From Paulinella micropora (taxonomy: Eukaryota; Cercozoa; Imbricatea; Euglyphida), in NCBI GenBank assembly GCA_009731375.1, contig BJOX01000127.1, positions 553,717-587,804 of the forward strand: DNA of 34,088 nucleotides, read 5' to 3'. Below the pieces are notes generated by a model that ran no database searches, had not been told where the DNA came from, and saw only the letters and a list, made by a program, of their open reading frames with translations. Positions 1 through 9,076 of the stretch are shown piece by piece (the stretch's first letter is position 1; every line of letters begins with the position of its first letter). Both the position numbers and the translations under genes were made by a program.

Positions 1-202
1 GCTTCTCTGTCAATGGCTGATGCATTTCTGCACATGCGCCTCCATCGTCTCACCCGTGAGGGGAGTACGAAGAATTGACGATAAGCTCTAATGACACCCC
101 CGCAAGGGCAGTTCCAACACTTCCAGACGGGCCGGTATGTTCAATGAAAATACTGGTCCAGAAATAGACCGGTATGTTCAATGAAAATACTGAAAATACT
201 GG

Positions 203-276
203 TGGCACCGACGGGAATCGAACTGGCGACAGGGCCCAGATGGTAGAACTTGACCACTGGGCTATCACGGTGTCCA
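203..276 (-). repeat. tRNA-related SINE-like head
   Basis: Read on the minus strand this stretch has a polymerase III A box (TAGCCCAGTGG, 254-264) and a B box (GTTCGATTCCC, 213-223) at tRNA-like spacing, and ends in a GGTGCCA acceptor-like 3' side. The T-stem and acceptor stem do not pair well, so it is a decayed tRNA-derived repeat rather than a working tRNA gene. It runs straight into an AAT microsatellite, as SINE ends often do. The upstream 1-202 holds low-copy sequence that repeats a short phrase (ggtatgttcaatgaaaatac, 151-170 and 171-190) and no gene. Confidence 0.5.
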
Positions 277-277
277 A

Positions 278-353
<76 letters not shown>

Positions 354-435
354 ATAGTAGTAATAATAGTAGTACTAGTTCTAGTACTACTAGTACTAGT
401 AGTAGTACTAGAACTAGACTAGTACTAGACTAGTG

Positions 436-514
<79 letters not shown>

Positions 515-527
515 CAGCAGCAGCAGT
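277..527. repeat. AAT/AGT trinucleotide microsatellite
   Basis: Runs of aat give way to agt, then a short tract of tagt/actagt variants, a second long agt run, and a few agc units. Open frames across it are homopolymers of Ile, Val, Leu or Thr and are not genes. The following 528-640 is unassigned unique sequence. Confidence 0.95.
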
Positions 528-639
528 AATTTTAGAAAATGGCATAAACAACCTGTCGCGCGCCCACAGCGGTAACGCTTCTGCAGGTATCAATCGAAAA
601 TCATCCTTCACCAACACGAATACGTGATATAGCATATAC

Positions 640-1230
640 GATCATGAATACATGCATACATACATAAATACATAAATACATTACATTACATTACATTACA
701 TTACATTATATTGCATTACATTACATTACATAACAGTGCATTACAGTACATTACATTAAACGGCATGGAATTGCATTGCATTACTTTGCATGAGCTTGCA
801 TGACATTACATTACATTAAATTTCATTACATTACATTACATTACATTACATTACATTACATTACATTATTACATTACATTATATTACATTACATTATATT
901 ACATTACATTATATTACATTACATTACGTTACGTTACATTACATTACATTACCTTACATTACCTTACATGACATTACATGACATTACACTGCATTACATT
1001 GCATCATATTGCATTGCATTACATCACATTACATCACATTACCTTACATTACCTTACATTACATTACATTACATTACATTACTTTACTTTCCATTGGATT
1101 GCATTGGATTGCATTGGAGTGCACTACATGAACATTACATTACACTACATTAACATTACATCAACATTACATCAACATTACATCAACATTACATCAACAT
1201 TACCTTGACATTACCTGAACATTACCTGAA
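640..1230. repeat. ATTAC pentanucleotide satellite, degenerate
   Basis: Imperfect repetition of attac (ttaca) with point variants such as cctta, catga and ctttac. Open frames read Thr-Leu-His-Tyr-Ile periodicity, which is the repeat and not a protein. Confidence 0.9.
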
Positions 1231-1720
1231 CATTACCTGAACATTAACATTACATTAACATTACATTAACATTACATTAACATTACATTAACATTACATT
1301 AACATTACATTAACATTACATTAACATTACATTAACATTACATTAACATTACATTAACATTACATTAACATTACATTAACATTACATTAACATTACATTA
1401 ACATTACATTAACATTACATTAACATTACATTAACATTACATTAACATTACATTAACATTACATTAACATTACATTAACATTACATTAACATTACATTAA
1501 CATTACATTAACATTACATTAACATTACATTAACATTACATTAACATTACATTAACATTACATTAACATTACATTAACATTACATTAACATTACATTAAC
1601 ATTACATTAACATTACATTAACATTACATTAACATTACATTAACATTACATTAACATTACATTAACATTACATTAACATTACATTAACATTACATTAACA
1701 TTACATTAACATTACATTAA
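1231..1720. repeat. 11-bp tandem repeat (ATTAACATTAC)n
   Basis: An almost perfect array of an 11-bp unit, over forty copies, derived from the flanking pentamer by a 1-base longer spacer. Its homogeneity contrasts with the degenerate arrays on both sides, which suggests recent expansion. Confidence 0.95.
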
Positions 1721-2310
1721 ATTAGATTACATTACATTACATTACATTACGTTACATTACGTTACATTAATTGCATTACATTACATTACATTACATTACA
1801 ATACATTACAATAAATTACATACATAATAATTGCGGGCTATTACATTACATTACATTACATTACATTACATTACATTAACATTAACATCAACATCAACAT
1901 CAACATTACATTAACATTACATTGACATTACATTAACATTACATTAACATTACATTACATTACAATACAATACATTACAATACATTACATTACATTACAT
2001 TACATTGCACTACACTACATTACATTACATTACATTACATTGCATTACATTAGATTACAATACAATACATTACATTACATTACATTACATTACATTACAT
2101 TACACTACACTACATTACATTGACATTGACATTACATTACATTACAATACAATACAATAAATTACATTACATTACATTACATTACATTACATGACATGAC
2201 ATGACATTACATTACATTACATTACGTTAACATTACATTACATTACATTACATTACATTACATTACATTACATTACATGGCATTACATGACAATACATTA
2301 CATACATACA
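1721..2310. repeat. ATTAC satellite continued
   Basis: Degenerate attac/atac/aacatc units with one short unique interruption near 1825-1845. No gene is visible. Confidence 0.9.
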
Positions 2311-2340
2311 TACTCGTGGGCTGTCAGGCCAAGACTGTTG

Positions 2341-2880
2341 AGCCCCAACAAAACAAGAACAGAGCGCGCATATCGCCAGCTATACAGAGAAGTAGGTAGG
2401 TAGGTGGGTGGGTAGGTAGGTAAGTAGGTAGGTAGGTAGGTAGAGCGCGCATATCGCCAGCTACTCAGTTAAGTAGGTAGGTAGGTAGATAGGTAGATAG
2501 GTAGGTAGGTAGGTAGGTAGGTAGGTAGATAGGTAGAGCGCATATCGCCAGCTACACAGATAAGTAGGTAGGTAGGTAGGTAGGTAGGTAGGCAGGTAGG
2601 TAGGTATGTAGGTAGAGCGCGCATATCGCCAGCTACACAGATAGGTAGGTAGGTAGGTAGGTAGGTAGGTAGGTAGGTAGGTAGATAGGTAGAGCGCATA
2701 TCGCCAGCTACACAGATAAGTAGGTAGGTAGGTAGGTAGGTAGGTAGGTAGGTAGGTAGGTAGGTAGATAGGTAGAGCGCATATCGCCAGCTACACAGAT
2801 AAGTAGGTAGGTAGGTAGGTAGGTAGGTAGGTAGGTAGGTAGGTAGGTAGATAGGTAGAGCGCATATCGCCAGCTACACA
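2341..2880. repeat. Compound minisatellite: GAGCGCATATCGCCAGCTA plus GGTA tracts
   Basis: About seven units of 75-95 bp. Each has a conserved non-simple core (gagcgcatatcgccagctac followed by acagataag) and then a variable number of ggta units. The cores sit near 2362, 2441, 2535, 2615, 2690, 2773 and 2856. Frames through it encode Tyr-Leu-Pro-Thr repeats and are not genes. Confidence 0.9.
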
Positions 2881-2962
2881 GGTAGGTAGGTAGGTAGGTG
2901 GGTAGGTAGGTAGGTAGGTAGGTAGGTAGGTAGGTAGGTAGGTAGGTAGGTGGTAGAAAGAG

Positions 2963-3001
<39 letters not shown>

Positions 3002-3022
3002 CAGATAGATAGATAGATAGAT

Positions 3023-3057
<35 letters not shown>

Positions 3058-3081
3058 TATAGATAGATATATAGATAGATG

Positions 3082-3113
<32 letters not shown>

Positions 3114-3114
3114 C

Positions 3115-3156
<42 letters not shown>

Positions 3157-3490
3157 GGATAGATGGATAGATGGATGGATGGATGGATGGATGGTTGGAT
3201 GGATAGATAGATAGATAGATAGATAGACAGATAGATAGATAGGTAGGTAGATAGGTAGGTAGATAGGTAGGTAGGTAGGTAGGTAGGTAGGTAGGTAGTA
3301 GGTAGGTAGGTAGTAGGTGGGTAGGTATAGGTAGGTTGGTATAGGTAGGTAGGTAGGTATAGGTAGGTAGGTAGGTATAGGTAGGTAGGTAGGTATAGGT
3401 AGGTAGGTAGGCATAGGTAGGTAGGTAGGTATGGGTAGGCAGATAGATAGGCAGGCAGGTAGGTAGGTAGGTAGGTAGGCATAGGTAGGC

Positions 3491-3557
<67 letters not shown>

Positions 3558-3607
3558 AGATAGACAGATAGACAGACAGACAGATAGATAGATGCATAGA
3601 TAGATAT

Positions 3608-3701
<94 letters not shown>

Positions 3702-3745
3702 TATTATTATTATTACTACTACTATTATTATCATTATCCCAGATA
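2881..3745. repeat. GGTA, GATA, GGAT and ATT microsatellite block
   Basis: Successive tracts of ggta, gata, ggat, gata, ggta with tata interruptions, gata again, then att (about 3640-3730). No coding sequence is supported. Confidence 0.95.
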
Positions 3746-4080
3746 GATAGATAGATAGATATGTTTAGTCTAGGAGCGTCGCATAGCCAATGGCCATAAG
3801 CGTCCTACCAGGAGGCATCCTCGGAGGCCTGCCTTCGCCTTCCTGGCTCCCTCATAACCAATGGCCAGCAGAGATGTCCACTCACCAAGCACGAATGCAA
3901 GGTGAGTACCTTTTTATGGGCGATCTCGAAGGAAAAATACCCAACGCCACAGCCACCCATGGTGTAGCCAACTGGCATGTGGTGCAGTTTGCACTAGCAG
4001 AGTTGGTCTTGATCGCCAACGTCCCCCTCGACCAATTTTTCTTACATCGAAGGGAGGGACGCCCGACAGGATTGATAAAT
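3746..4080. other. Unassigned spacer, possibly a dispersed repeat
   Basis: Non-repetitive, GC-richer sequence between two GATA arrays. Its start (gatatgtttagtctaggagcg) resembles the sequence after the GATA array at 29744 (gatatgtttaatctatggggg), and both continue with a 'gccataagc' phrase, so this may be a dispersed family that seeds GATA arrays. A 102-codon plus-strand frame crosses it (3790-4098) with no recognisable protein family, so I do not call it a gene. Confidence 0.4.
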
Positions 4081-4445
<365 letters not shown>

Positions 4446-4860
4446 GTATGGATGGATCGAGGGAAGTAGAGGGATGGCGCGAAGAGGTGGCGGCAAACCA
4501 AAAGATGGAAGGACGAAAGAAACCGCAAGAAAGAAAGTTAAATTTTTTAAACAGAGAGCATCTAATGCCCCGCGTGGGGTACGAGGGGAGTGGGAGGATG
4601 AAGGACAGAAAGTTCTCAGTTCTGTTCTCAGGAACGATTACCTGAAGCCGCCAATTCATTCTACCTGAAAAAGTTCTCTGCAAACAGCTAGCCAGGAGGA
4701 TCCAGAATGAGAACATTTGCATCGACAGCCCTCCGGCCTCAAACGTGAAATGATTGATGCCGTTTTGCTCCTGGAGGCTGGCTTTGTTTTCTTGAGTTTT
4801 GCTTGTTGATTTCTAATCAACCAACAACATTTTTTTTAAATACTTTTTTAAATTTTTTAA
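4446..4860. other. Unassigned unique sequence
   Basis: No gene, RNA or known repeat is recognised. It ends in an AT-rich stretch (4829-4860) that leads into the array repeat unit. Confidence 0.5.
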
Positions 4861-5004
4861 AACAGTAAGCAAGGTTTAATGAGAAAGAGACTATATAAAA
4901 AGAGAAGAGCCTCCTAATTCAAAAAAATTCTGGTTCCAAGGAACAACAGTACAAGCTCATAAGGAAATCTGGAACTAAGGTTCAACAGAAAGCTCCTGGA
5001 AAGA
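4861..5004 (+). repeat. Array repeat unit, copy left of the mobile element
   Basis: A roughly 145-bp unit starting acagtaagcaaggtttaatg, with an internal attctggttccaaggaacaa and ending near aaagctcctggaaag. The same unit recurs at least seven times, whole or truncated, to the right of the element (26714-28490). Units end in simple A/T-rich tails. The family is unknown to me; tandem copies separated by microsatellite tails are consistent with a SINE-like or satellite origin. Confidence 0.8.
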
Positions 5005-5011
5005 TTTTTTT

Positions 5012-5017
5012 AATACA
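5012..5017. repeat. Target site duplication AATACA, left
   Basis: AATACA immediately precedes the left terminus and recurs immediately after the right terminus (26711-26716). Six bases is the duplication length known for Polintons. The right copy runs on into the start of an array unit, so the target was the junction between two units. Confidence 0.8.
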
Positions 5018-5144
5018 AGAAGATGATTACACTTTTCATAGTGTCATTTTTAGGAAAAATACCCTCTATGAAAAGTGTCTTTCGGACCAAAAATCTCCAA
5101 AAATCAGCAAACAAGAAGAAATCAAGACGAAATCAAAAAGGAAG
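5018..5144 (+). repeat. Left terminal inverted repeat
   Basis: Inverted match to 26582-26710 with about two substitutions plus a 2-base difference at the very tip. It starts AGAAGATGATTACAC. Positions 5029-5078 form an imperfect 50-bp palindrome whose 13-bp arms are ACACTTTTCATAG and CTATGAAAAGTGT. No gene lies between the repeat and 5278. Confidence 0.93.
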
Positions 5145-5277
5145 AAGGAAATTACCTTAGTCGTCGTTGCCACCACCCCCCACCTATCACACAACAAATA
5201 TGATATGAGAAAAAATTTCTTCGCAAGCAATGGGTTTTGGTTTTTTTGAATAAAGTAATACACACTAGTTTATACTC

Positions 5278-5820
5278 CTATGTGCCAAAGGAGTTTAGTG
5301 GATAAACTACTTTTTTTTTAGCATAGTTGTTCCTCACTTGGAACATATCATTTCCATTTTCAACATTCATATCTTCATCATCATCGTTCTTATCTTTGAT
5401 GTATTTCATTAGAGAACGGTTGAAAGACAATCCTTCTTTATCTATTACATCAAAAATGCGGTCTTGTATTTCTATCTTAAACTCAGAACGATTTTCTTTT
5501 CTCCAAGCATAAAAAAGTCTGATTTCTTTTTCTTTTTTGAATAAAGTCATTCGTCTTTTTTGTCTGAACATTCTGTCGTTTTCAACCTTGATACTTTCCT
5601 TATCAAGCTTACCTATTAAGTGATTAATAGCATTCAATTTGACCAGGTGTGGTTGTTTTTTAGCATTTAATAAATCAATTTCTCTATCAATCTTATTTAT
5701 TTTTTCTTCACAAACAATTTTACATTTCTGTAGATTGGATTTACTCTCTTTGTTTGCTTCAAAGATTTCTAACCAATCTTCTTTCGTTCTTTGTTCTTTC
5801 GTGATCAGACTTTCACTCAT
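5278..5820 (-). CDS. Uncharacterised coiled-coil protein at the left end
   Basis: An ORF of 180 residues, starting ATG at 5820 (MSESLITKEQ) and ending close to the left terminal repeat. It is highly charged. Residues about 20-105 are Lys/Glu-rich with heptad-like spacing, which suggests a coiled coil. An acidic Asp/Glu patch lies around residues 147-155, and the C-terminus is basic. I recognise no domain. It is transcribed towards the terminus, away from the gap. A structural or DNA-associated role would be a guess. Confidence 0.65.
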   Translation of the reverse strand: MSESLITKEQRTKEDWLEIFEANKESKSNLQKCKIVCEEKINKIDREIDLLNAKKQPHLVKLNAINHLIGKLDKESIKVENDRMFRQKRRMTLFKKEKEIRLFYAWRKENRSEFKIEIQDRIFDVIDKEGLSFNRSLMKYIKDKNDDDEDMNVENGNDMFQVRNNYAKKKVVYPLNSFGT

Positions 5821-5884
5821 TTTATTTTTTGCGGTAATGAGGGAAAAAGGGACCTCCCTACCGCTGGGCTGGACAACTTTTTTA

Positions 5885-6161
5885 NNNNNNNNNNNNNNNN
5901 NNNNNNNNNNNNNNNNNNNNNNNNNNNNNNNNNNNNNNNNNNNNNNNNNNNNNNNNNNNNNNNNNNNNNNNNNNNNNNNNNNNNNNNNNNNNNNNNNNNN
6001 NNNNNNNNNNNNNNNNNNNNNNNNNNNNNNNNNNNNNNNNNNNNNNNNNNNNNNNNNNNNNNNNNNNNNNNNNNNNNNNNNNNNNNNNNNNNNNNNNNNN
6101 NNNNNNNNNNNNNNNNNNNNNNNNNNNNNNNNNNNNNNNNNNNNNNNNNNNNNNNNNNNNN
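5885..6161. other. Assembly gap of 277 N
   Basis: Unknown sequence. The right edge is a C-rich (CCCGCC)n tract coding for Pro-Ala repeats, a likely cause of the failed assembly. The sequence at 5821-5884 holds the start region of the minus-strand gene. It also has an open plus-strand frame from ATG at 5836, whose link to the next gene cannot be decided. Confidence 0.95.
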
Positions 6162-6572
6162 CCCGCCCCCGCCCCCGCCCCTGTCCAGCCCGCCCCCGCC
6201 CAAGTCCAGCTCCCCCGCGGTTTCAATACTTATGAAAATATCGGGAATTTCTTTCACAACGACAAAAGATACATACTCATTGAAAGAAATTTTATCACCT
6301 CGGGCAAACAAGTTGGCACATTTCGCGAGATGAAAGAGATGAGGGAAATAATTGAAGGTAGAAAGGTGAAAAAAGAGAATTTCTTTTTCGCCTACGCTGA
6401 TGTGAACAGGGCAATTGCGAAGCCGAAATACCAGCAACACTTTCTTGTGTGTATCGGGGATGAGAATGAATTAATTATTTTCAACTCCATTACAGCCATC
6501 AGCAGGTCGTTGAAGGCGAGAACCAGCGATATAGTCTGGATACTTCCAATCCGCTTTTTCAATAAATTATAA
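6162..6572 (+). CDS. Partial protein with Pro-Ala linker, function unknown
   Basis: The frame is open from the gap edge to a stop at 6570-6572, 136 residues, with the N-terminus lost in the gap. It begins with a Pro/Ala/Val/Gln linker of about 20 residues. A compact globular-looking segment follows (GFNTYENIGNFF, then RYILIERNF and HFLVCIGDENELIIFNS), ending WILPIRFFNKL. A Pro-Ala linker between domains is typical of multidomain viral proteins. No family is recognised. Its 3' end overlaps the remnant of the integrase C-terminus on the other strand by 14 bp (6559-6572). Confidence 0.65.
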   Translation, partial: PAPAPAPVQPAPAQVQLPRGFNTYENIGNFFHNDKRYILIERNFITSGKQVGTFREMKEMREIIEGRKVKKENFFFAYADVNRAIAKPKYQQHFLVCIGDENELIIFNSITAISRSLKARTSDIVWILPIRFFNKL

Positions 6573-6831
6573 ATCTAAATATTAATTTTGCTTTCTTTTC
6601 TCTCTTACTAGTTCTTATGTTCTCCTGCTTAATTTCTTCCCTGTTTAATAATTCTTTCGTTTTCTTTTCTTTTGTTATTTCTTTAACTTGTTCGTTTATT
6701 TGTTTTTCTTCGTCCGCCGGTTTATCAAATTTGGTCTTTAATAGTTCCCTAGGACTGACTAGTTCGTCTGAATTTAATATTAATTTGAAGCCCTTTCTTC
6801 CGACGACGGTGTAAATCTGCTTGCTGTATTG
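6559..6831 (-). pseudogene. Integrase C-terminal tail separated by an in-frame TGA
   Basis: Directly downstream of the integrase stop (TGA at 6832-6834), the same frame stays open for 90 more codons, to TGA at 6559-6561. The first part (QIYTVVGRKGFKLIL, then SPREL) looks like the end of the SH3-like C-terminal domain that follows 'KGDRVR' in retroviral and Polinton integrases. The remainder is a Lys/Glu-rich helix. The stop therefore cuts a formerly longer integrase of about 316 residues. A sequencing error, a true nonsense mutation or stop readthrough would all fit. Confidence 0.7.
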
Positions 6832-7512
6832 TCAGCCCCCTTTTGAAAATAAATTCCTTTTTAATTCCTTTCTCACTCTATCTCCCTTTTCAAATTCATC
6901 TACTAAACCATCCCGCTGAATTCGTTGTTTATTTTTATTTACATCCTTAAATACCTCAATCGGCTTAGCTTGAATTGTTCTATGAAACCGCATATTATAA
7001 GCATCTACCATATCATCAATCCAAGAAAGCCAATCAAAATTGCCGTTAGTTTCAAATAGAATGTCAAGCCACCTTCTAATAGTTCTAATAACTCTATCCA
7101 CAATCGCAAGAGCACGATGGTCGCCCACTTCAACAGTCCGATGGTCAATATTATTCTCTCTGAAATAATCCTTAACAACCCCTTTGTATTCACTTCCGCT
7201 GTCGGTTGTAATGCTCTCTGGTGTGTATGGTATTGATTTCAAAGCCATATAAACTTCTTTCGCCGTTTTGTTTTTAAGTGGTTTAATGATTAAAAATCGG
7301 CTGTGAGTGTCAATCCAAAACAACATCCAGGCATAACCTTTATTTCCTTTCTTGTCTTTAAGTTTTGACATATCCGCCAAATCTACAAATACTTGTTTAA
7401 GCGGTTTGTCTGCCCATATTGTATTCCATTTATCGGTCGGTAATCTTTTTTGGTAATGTATTTCTAATGCTTGCTGTTCCTTTATTTCATCTTCATTATT
7501 TTTTTCCTCCAT
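6832..7512 (-). CDS. Retroviral-type (rve) integrase, C-terminally truncated
   Basis: An ORF of 226 residues from ATG at 7512. The RNase H-like rve core spans about residues 25-170. Asp44 (VDLADM) and Asp104 (TTDSGSEY) fit the first two catalytic acids. The third position, aligned by the following helix (ALAIVDRVIRTIRR), is Asp139 rather than the usual Glu, 35 residues after Asp104. A KGDRVR motif starting the SH3-like domain lies near residue 210, and then the frame hits TGA. No HHCC zinc domain is present before the core. In Polintons this enzyme inserts the linear genome into host DNA with 6-bp duplications, which matches the AATACA repeats here. It is divergent from the methyltransferase, with 11 bp between the starts. 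Confidence 0.92.
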   Translation of the reverse strand: MEEKNNEDEIKEQQALEIHYQKRLPTDKWNTIWADKPLKQVFVDLADMSKLKDKKGNKGYAWMLFWIDTHSRFLIIKPLKNKTAKEVYMALKSIPYTPESITTDSGSEYKGVVKDYFRENNIDHRTVEVGDHRALAIVDRVIRTIRRWLDILFETNGNFDWLSWIDDMVDAYNMRFHRTIQAKPIEVFKDVNKNKQRIQRDGLVDEFEKGDRVRKELKRNLFSKGG

Positions 7513-7523
7513 CTTATATAACT
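7513..7523. promoter_or_regulatory. Shared bidirectional TATA-like start region
   Basis: Only 11 bp separate the integrase and methyltransferase start codons, and they contain the palindrome TTATATAA (7514-7521). It lies 2 bp from either ATG and could act as a symmetrical initiator or TATA element for both genes. It resembles the TATATAG-type boxes before other genes of the element. Confidence 0.5.
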
Positions 7524-8270
7524 ATGGATATAAAACTTTTCAATGCGGATTGTCTGGACCAGATACCAAAGATAGAAGAAAAAGTTAATTTGGTTTTAGT
7601 TGATTTACCATATGGGCAGACCGCTTGTAAGTGGGACATCGCCATAGACTTAAAGCGAATGTGGAAAGAACTTAAAAAAGTATGTAAGCGGAATTGTATA
7701 TACATTTTCTTTACAACTACTAAATTCGGTTATAAACTAATTCAATCTAATGAGAAGTGGTTTCGGTATGATCTCATATGGGAGAAGAGCTCTAATGCTG
7801 GTTTCTTATCAGCTAATAAGATGCCACTAAGAAAACACGAAATGATGTATGTATTTTATGAGCCGAGCAGACCGAAAGGAGAACAATTAACATACAACCC
7901 TCAGAAGACAGAAGGGAAACCATACCAAATAAAAGGAGGACAACTTCCAGAGTGTGTATATGGCAAAAAAGTAGGTCGTTCAATAATAGATAATAAAGGC
8001 GACCGCCATCCTTCATCAATCTTAAAATTCAACAATCCACCCAAATCGCTTCACCCCACACAAAAACCAGTTGATTTATGTGAGTGGCTAATTAAATCAT
8101 ATTCAAACGAAGGCGACTTAGTGTTAGACTTTACGATGGGAAGCGGAACAACTGGCATAGCTTGTATGAATACTAAACGGCGGTTTATAGGTATTGAGAA
8201 AGATAAAAACATATTTGAAACAGCGAAAAAAAGAATAGACGAACATAAATTAATACTTAATGACACCTAA
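7524..8270 (+). CDS. DNA methyltransferase, N4-cytosine/N6-adenine type
   Basis: 248 residues from ATG at 7524; longer in-frame versions upstream would overlap the integrase start and lack a promoter. The order of motifs is that of beta-type amino-methyltransferases. The catalytic motif DLPY (residues 27-30, a variant of DPPY) sits near the N-terminus, followed by a target-recognition stretch, then HPTQKP (177-182) and the SAM-binding FTMGSGTTG (203-211) near the C-terminus. It should transfer methyl groups from SAM to adenine N6 or cytosine N4 in DNA. Such enzymes are known in phages and giant viruses. Here it could mark or protect element DNA. No cognate restriction nuclease is evident nearby. 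Confidence 0.9.
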   Translation: MDIKLFNADCLDQIPKIEEKVNLVLVDLPYGQTACKWDIAIDLKRMWKELKKVCKRNCIYIFFTTTKFGYKLIQSNEKWFRYDLIWEKSSNAGFLSANKMPLRKHEMMYVFYEPSRPKGEQLTYNPQKTEGKPYQIKGGQLPECVYGKKVGRSIIDNKGDRHPSSILKFNNPPKSLHPTQKPVDLCEWLIKSYSNEGDLVLDFTMGSGTTGIACMNTKRRFIGIEKDKNIFETAKKRIDEHKLILNDT

Positions 8271-8506
8271 TGCTTTATCCTTATATACCAATCTTTCTTT
8301 TTTTCTAGTTCAAAACAATAATTAGAACAAAACTCATAAGTATAAAATCTGTCAAATGTATCATCAATGGCTGTAATCTGTCGGTTCGCTAAACACAGTG
8401 TTAATCCACACACATAGCAACTATTGAAGTCGTAATCACGATGATTATATAGGTAGTCCATAATGTGTAAGCGAACATCTAATGGTAAATCTTTTATCTT
8501 GTTCAT
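8267..8506 (-). CDS. Small F-box-like, Cys-rich protein
   Basis: 79 residues from ATG at 8506. The N-terminus (LPLDVRLHIMDYL, residues 7-19) matches the leading half of an F-box, the Skp1-binding motif. The rest has two Cys pairs (CYVC and CSNYC) that could bind zinc. It overlaps the end of the methyltransferase by 4 bp, tail to tail. The upstream sequence attttaatataa before the ATG is TATA-like. If it is an F-box, it would recruit host SCF ubiquitin ligase, but the motif is short and the call is inference. Confidence 0.6.
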   Translation of the reverse strand: MNKIKDLPLDVRLHIMDYLYNHRDYDFNSCYVCGLTLCLANRQITAIDDTFDRFYTYEFCSNYCFELEKKKDWYIRIKH

Positions 8507-8511
8507 TTATA

Positions 8512-9012
8512 TTAAAACTTTAAAAATATCTTTGAAACATCATTGTTTTCTTTTTTTGGTTTCTCGGGTTGTTGATTATAAACATTAACTGATATGTTTG
8601 ATTTCTTACCTTTACCCTTTTTAGGCTGTTCCTCTTCTTCCTCCTCCTCGCTATCATCGCTATCCTCACTTTCTTCCACTTTCTTTTTTACCACCTTCTT
8701 CGCCTTCTTCTGCTTGGTCTTCAATTTCATACCCGCAACCCGGCGGGCAACGATATCTACGAATTCCTGTTCAACTTCTTCATCCGAGCTGCTTTCCTCA
8801 CTTATCTCACCGTCCCGCCCATCAATCATATCTTTCGCTAACTGCTTCTTAGCTGTATGTTCCATCTTTTCGTCATCATTCATTTCTTTTACATTCTTAG
8901 ACTCTTCCTCCGCTAGTAGCTCACGAGCCCTCTCAATCTTTCTCTGCTTAGCCTTTTCCTTTCGCCTCGCATTAGCGATTTTAAGATTTTCTACCGAAGA
9001 TTTACCCGGCAT
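8512..9012 (-). CDS. Low-complexity basic/acidic protein, unknown
   Basis: 166 residues from ATG at 9012. A basic, helix-prone N-terminus (RRKEKAKQRKIERARELL) is followed by alternating Ser/Asp/Glu-rich acidic tracts (around residues 75-85 and 113-127) and Lys-rich clusters resembling nuclear localisation signals. Such composition is common in chromatin- or nucleic-acid-associated proteins. No family is recognised. It ends 5 bp before the start of the F-box-like ORF (8506), so the two are probably co-transcribed. It is divergent from the fibre gene, with a 64-bp intergenic region. Confidence 0.65.
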   Translation of the reverse strand: MPGKSSVENLKIANARRKEKAKQRKIERARELLAEEESKNVKEMNDDEKMEHTAKKQLAKDMIDGRDGEISEESSSDEEVEQEFVDIVARRVAGMKLKTKQKKAKKVVKKKVEESEDSDDSEEEEEEEQPKKGKGKKSNISVNVYNQQPEKPKKENNDVSKIFLKF

Positions 9013-9036
9013 AATTGTTTGCTATGGGTTGGTATA

Positions 9037-9076
9037 TTTTCCTAAATATAATATTTTAATTAAGATAATATATACA
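9037..9076 (+). promoter_or_regulatory. Promoter-like AT-rich leader of the fibre gene
   Basis: A T-tract, then an AT-only stretch ending aatatatacaATG. It follows the layout seen before other plus-strand genes of the element. Confidence 0.45.

Noticed and set aside
203-276. Functional tRNA gene
   Set aside because: A and B boxes are present but T-stem and acceptor pairing fail and it runs into a microsatellite; a SINE remnant is more likely.
2341-2880. CRISPR-like alternation of a conserved core and variable spacers
   Set aside because: Spacers are GGTA repeats of variable number, no cas genes exist and the context is a eukaryotic genome.
7419-7523. Longer methyltransferase start
   Set aside because: It would lie inside the integrase coding region; the methyltransferase homology begins at 7524.
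8594-9076. N-terminal extension of the fibre gene
   Set aside because: The open frame upstream of 9077 is antisense to the acidic/basic protein gene and reads Ser/Phe low complexity; the ATG at 9077 follows a promoter-like leader.
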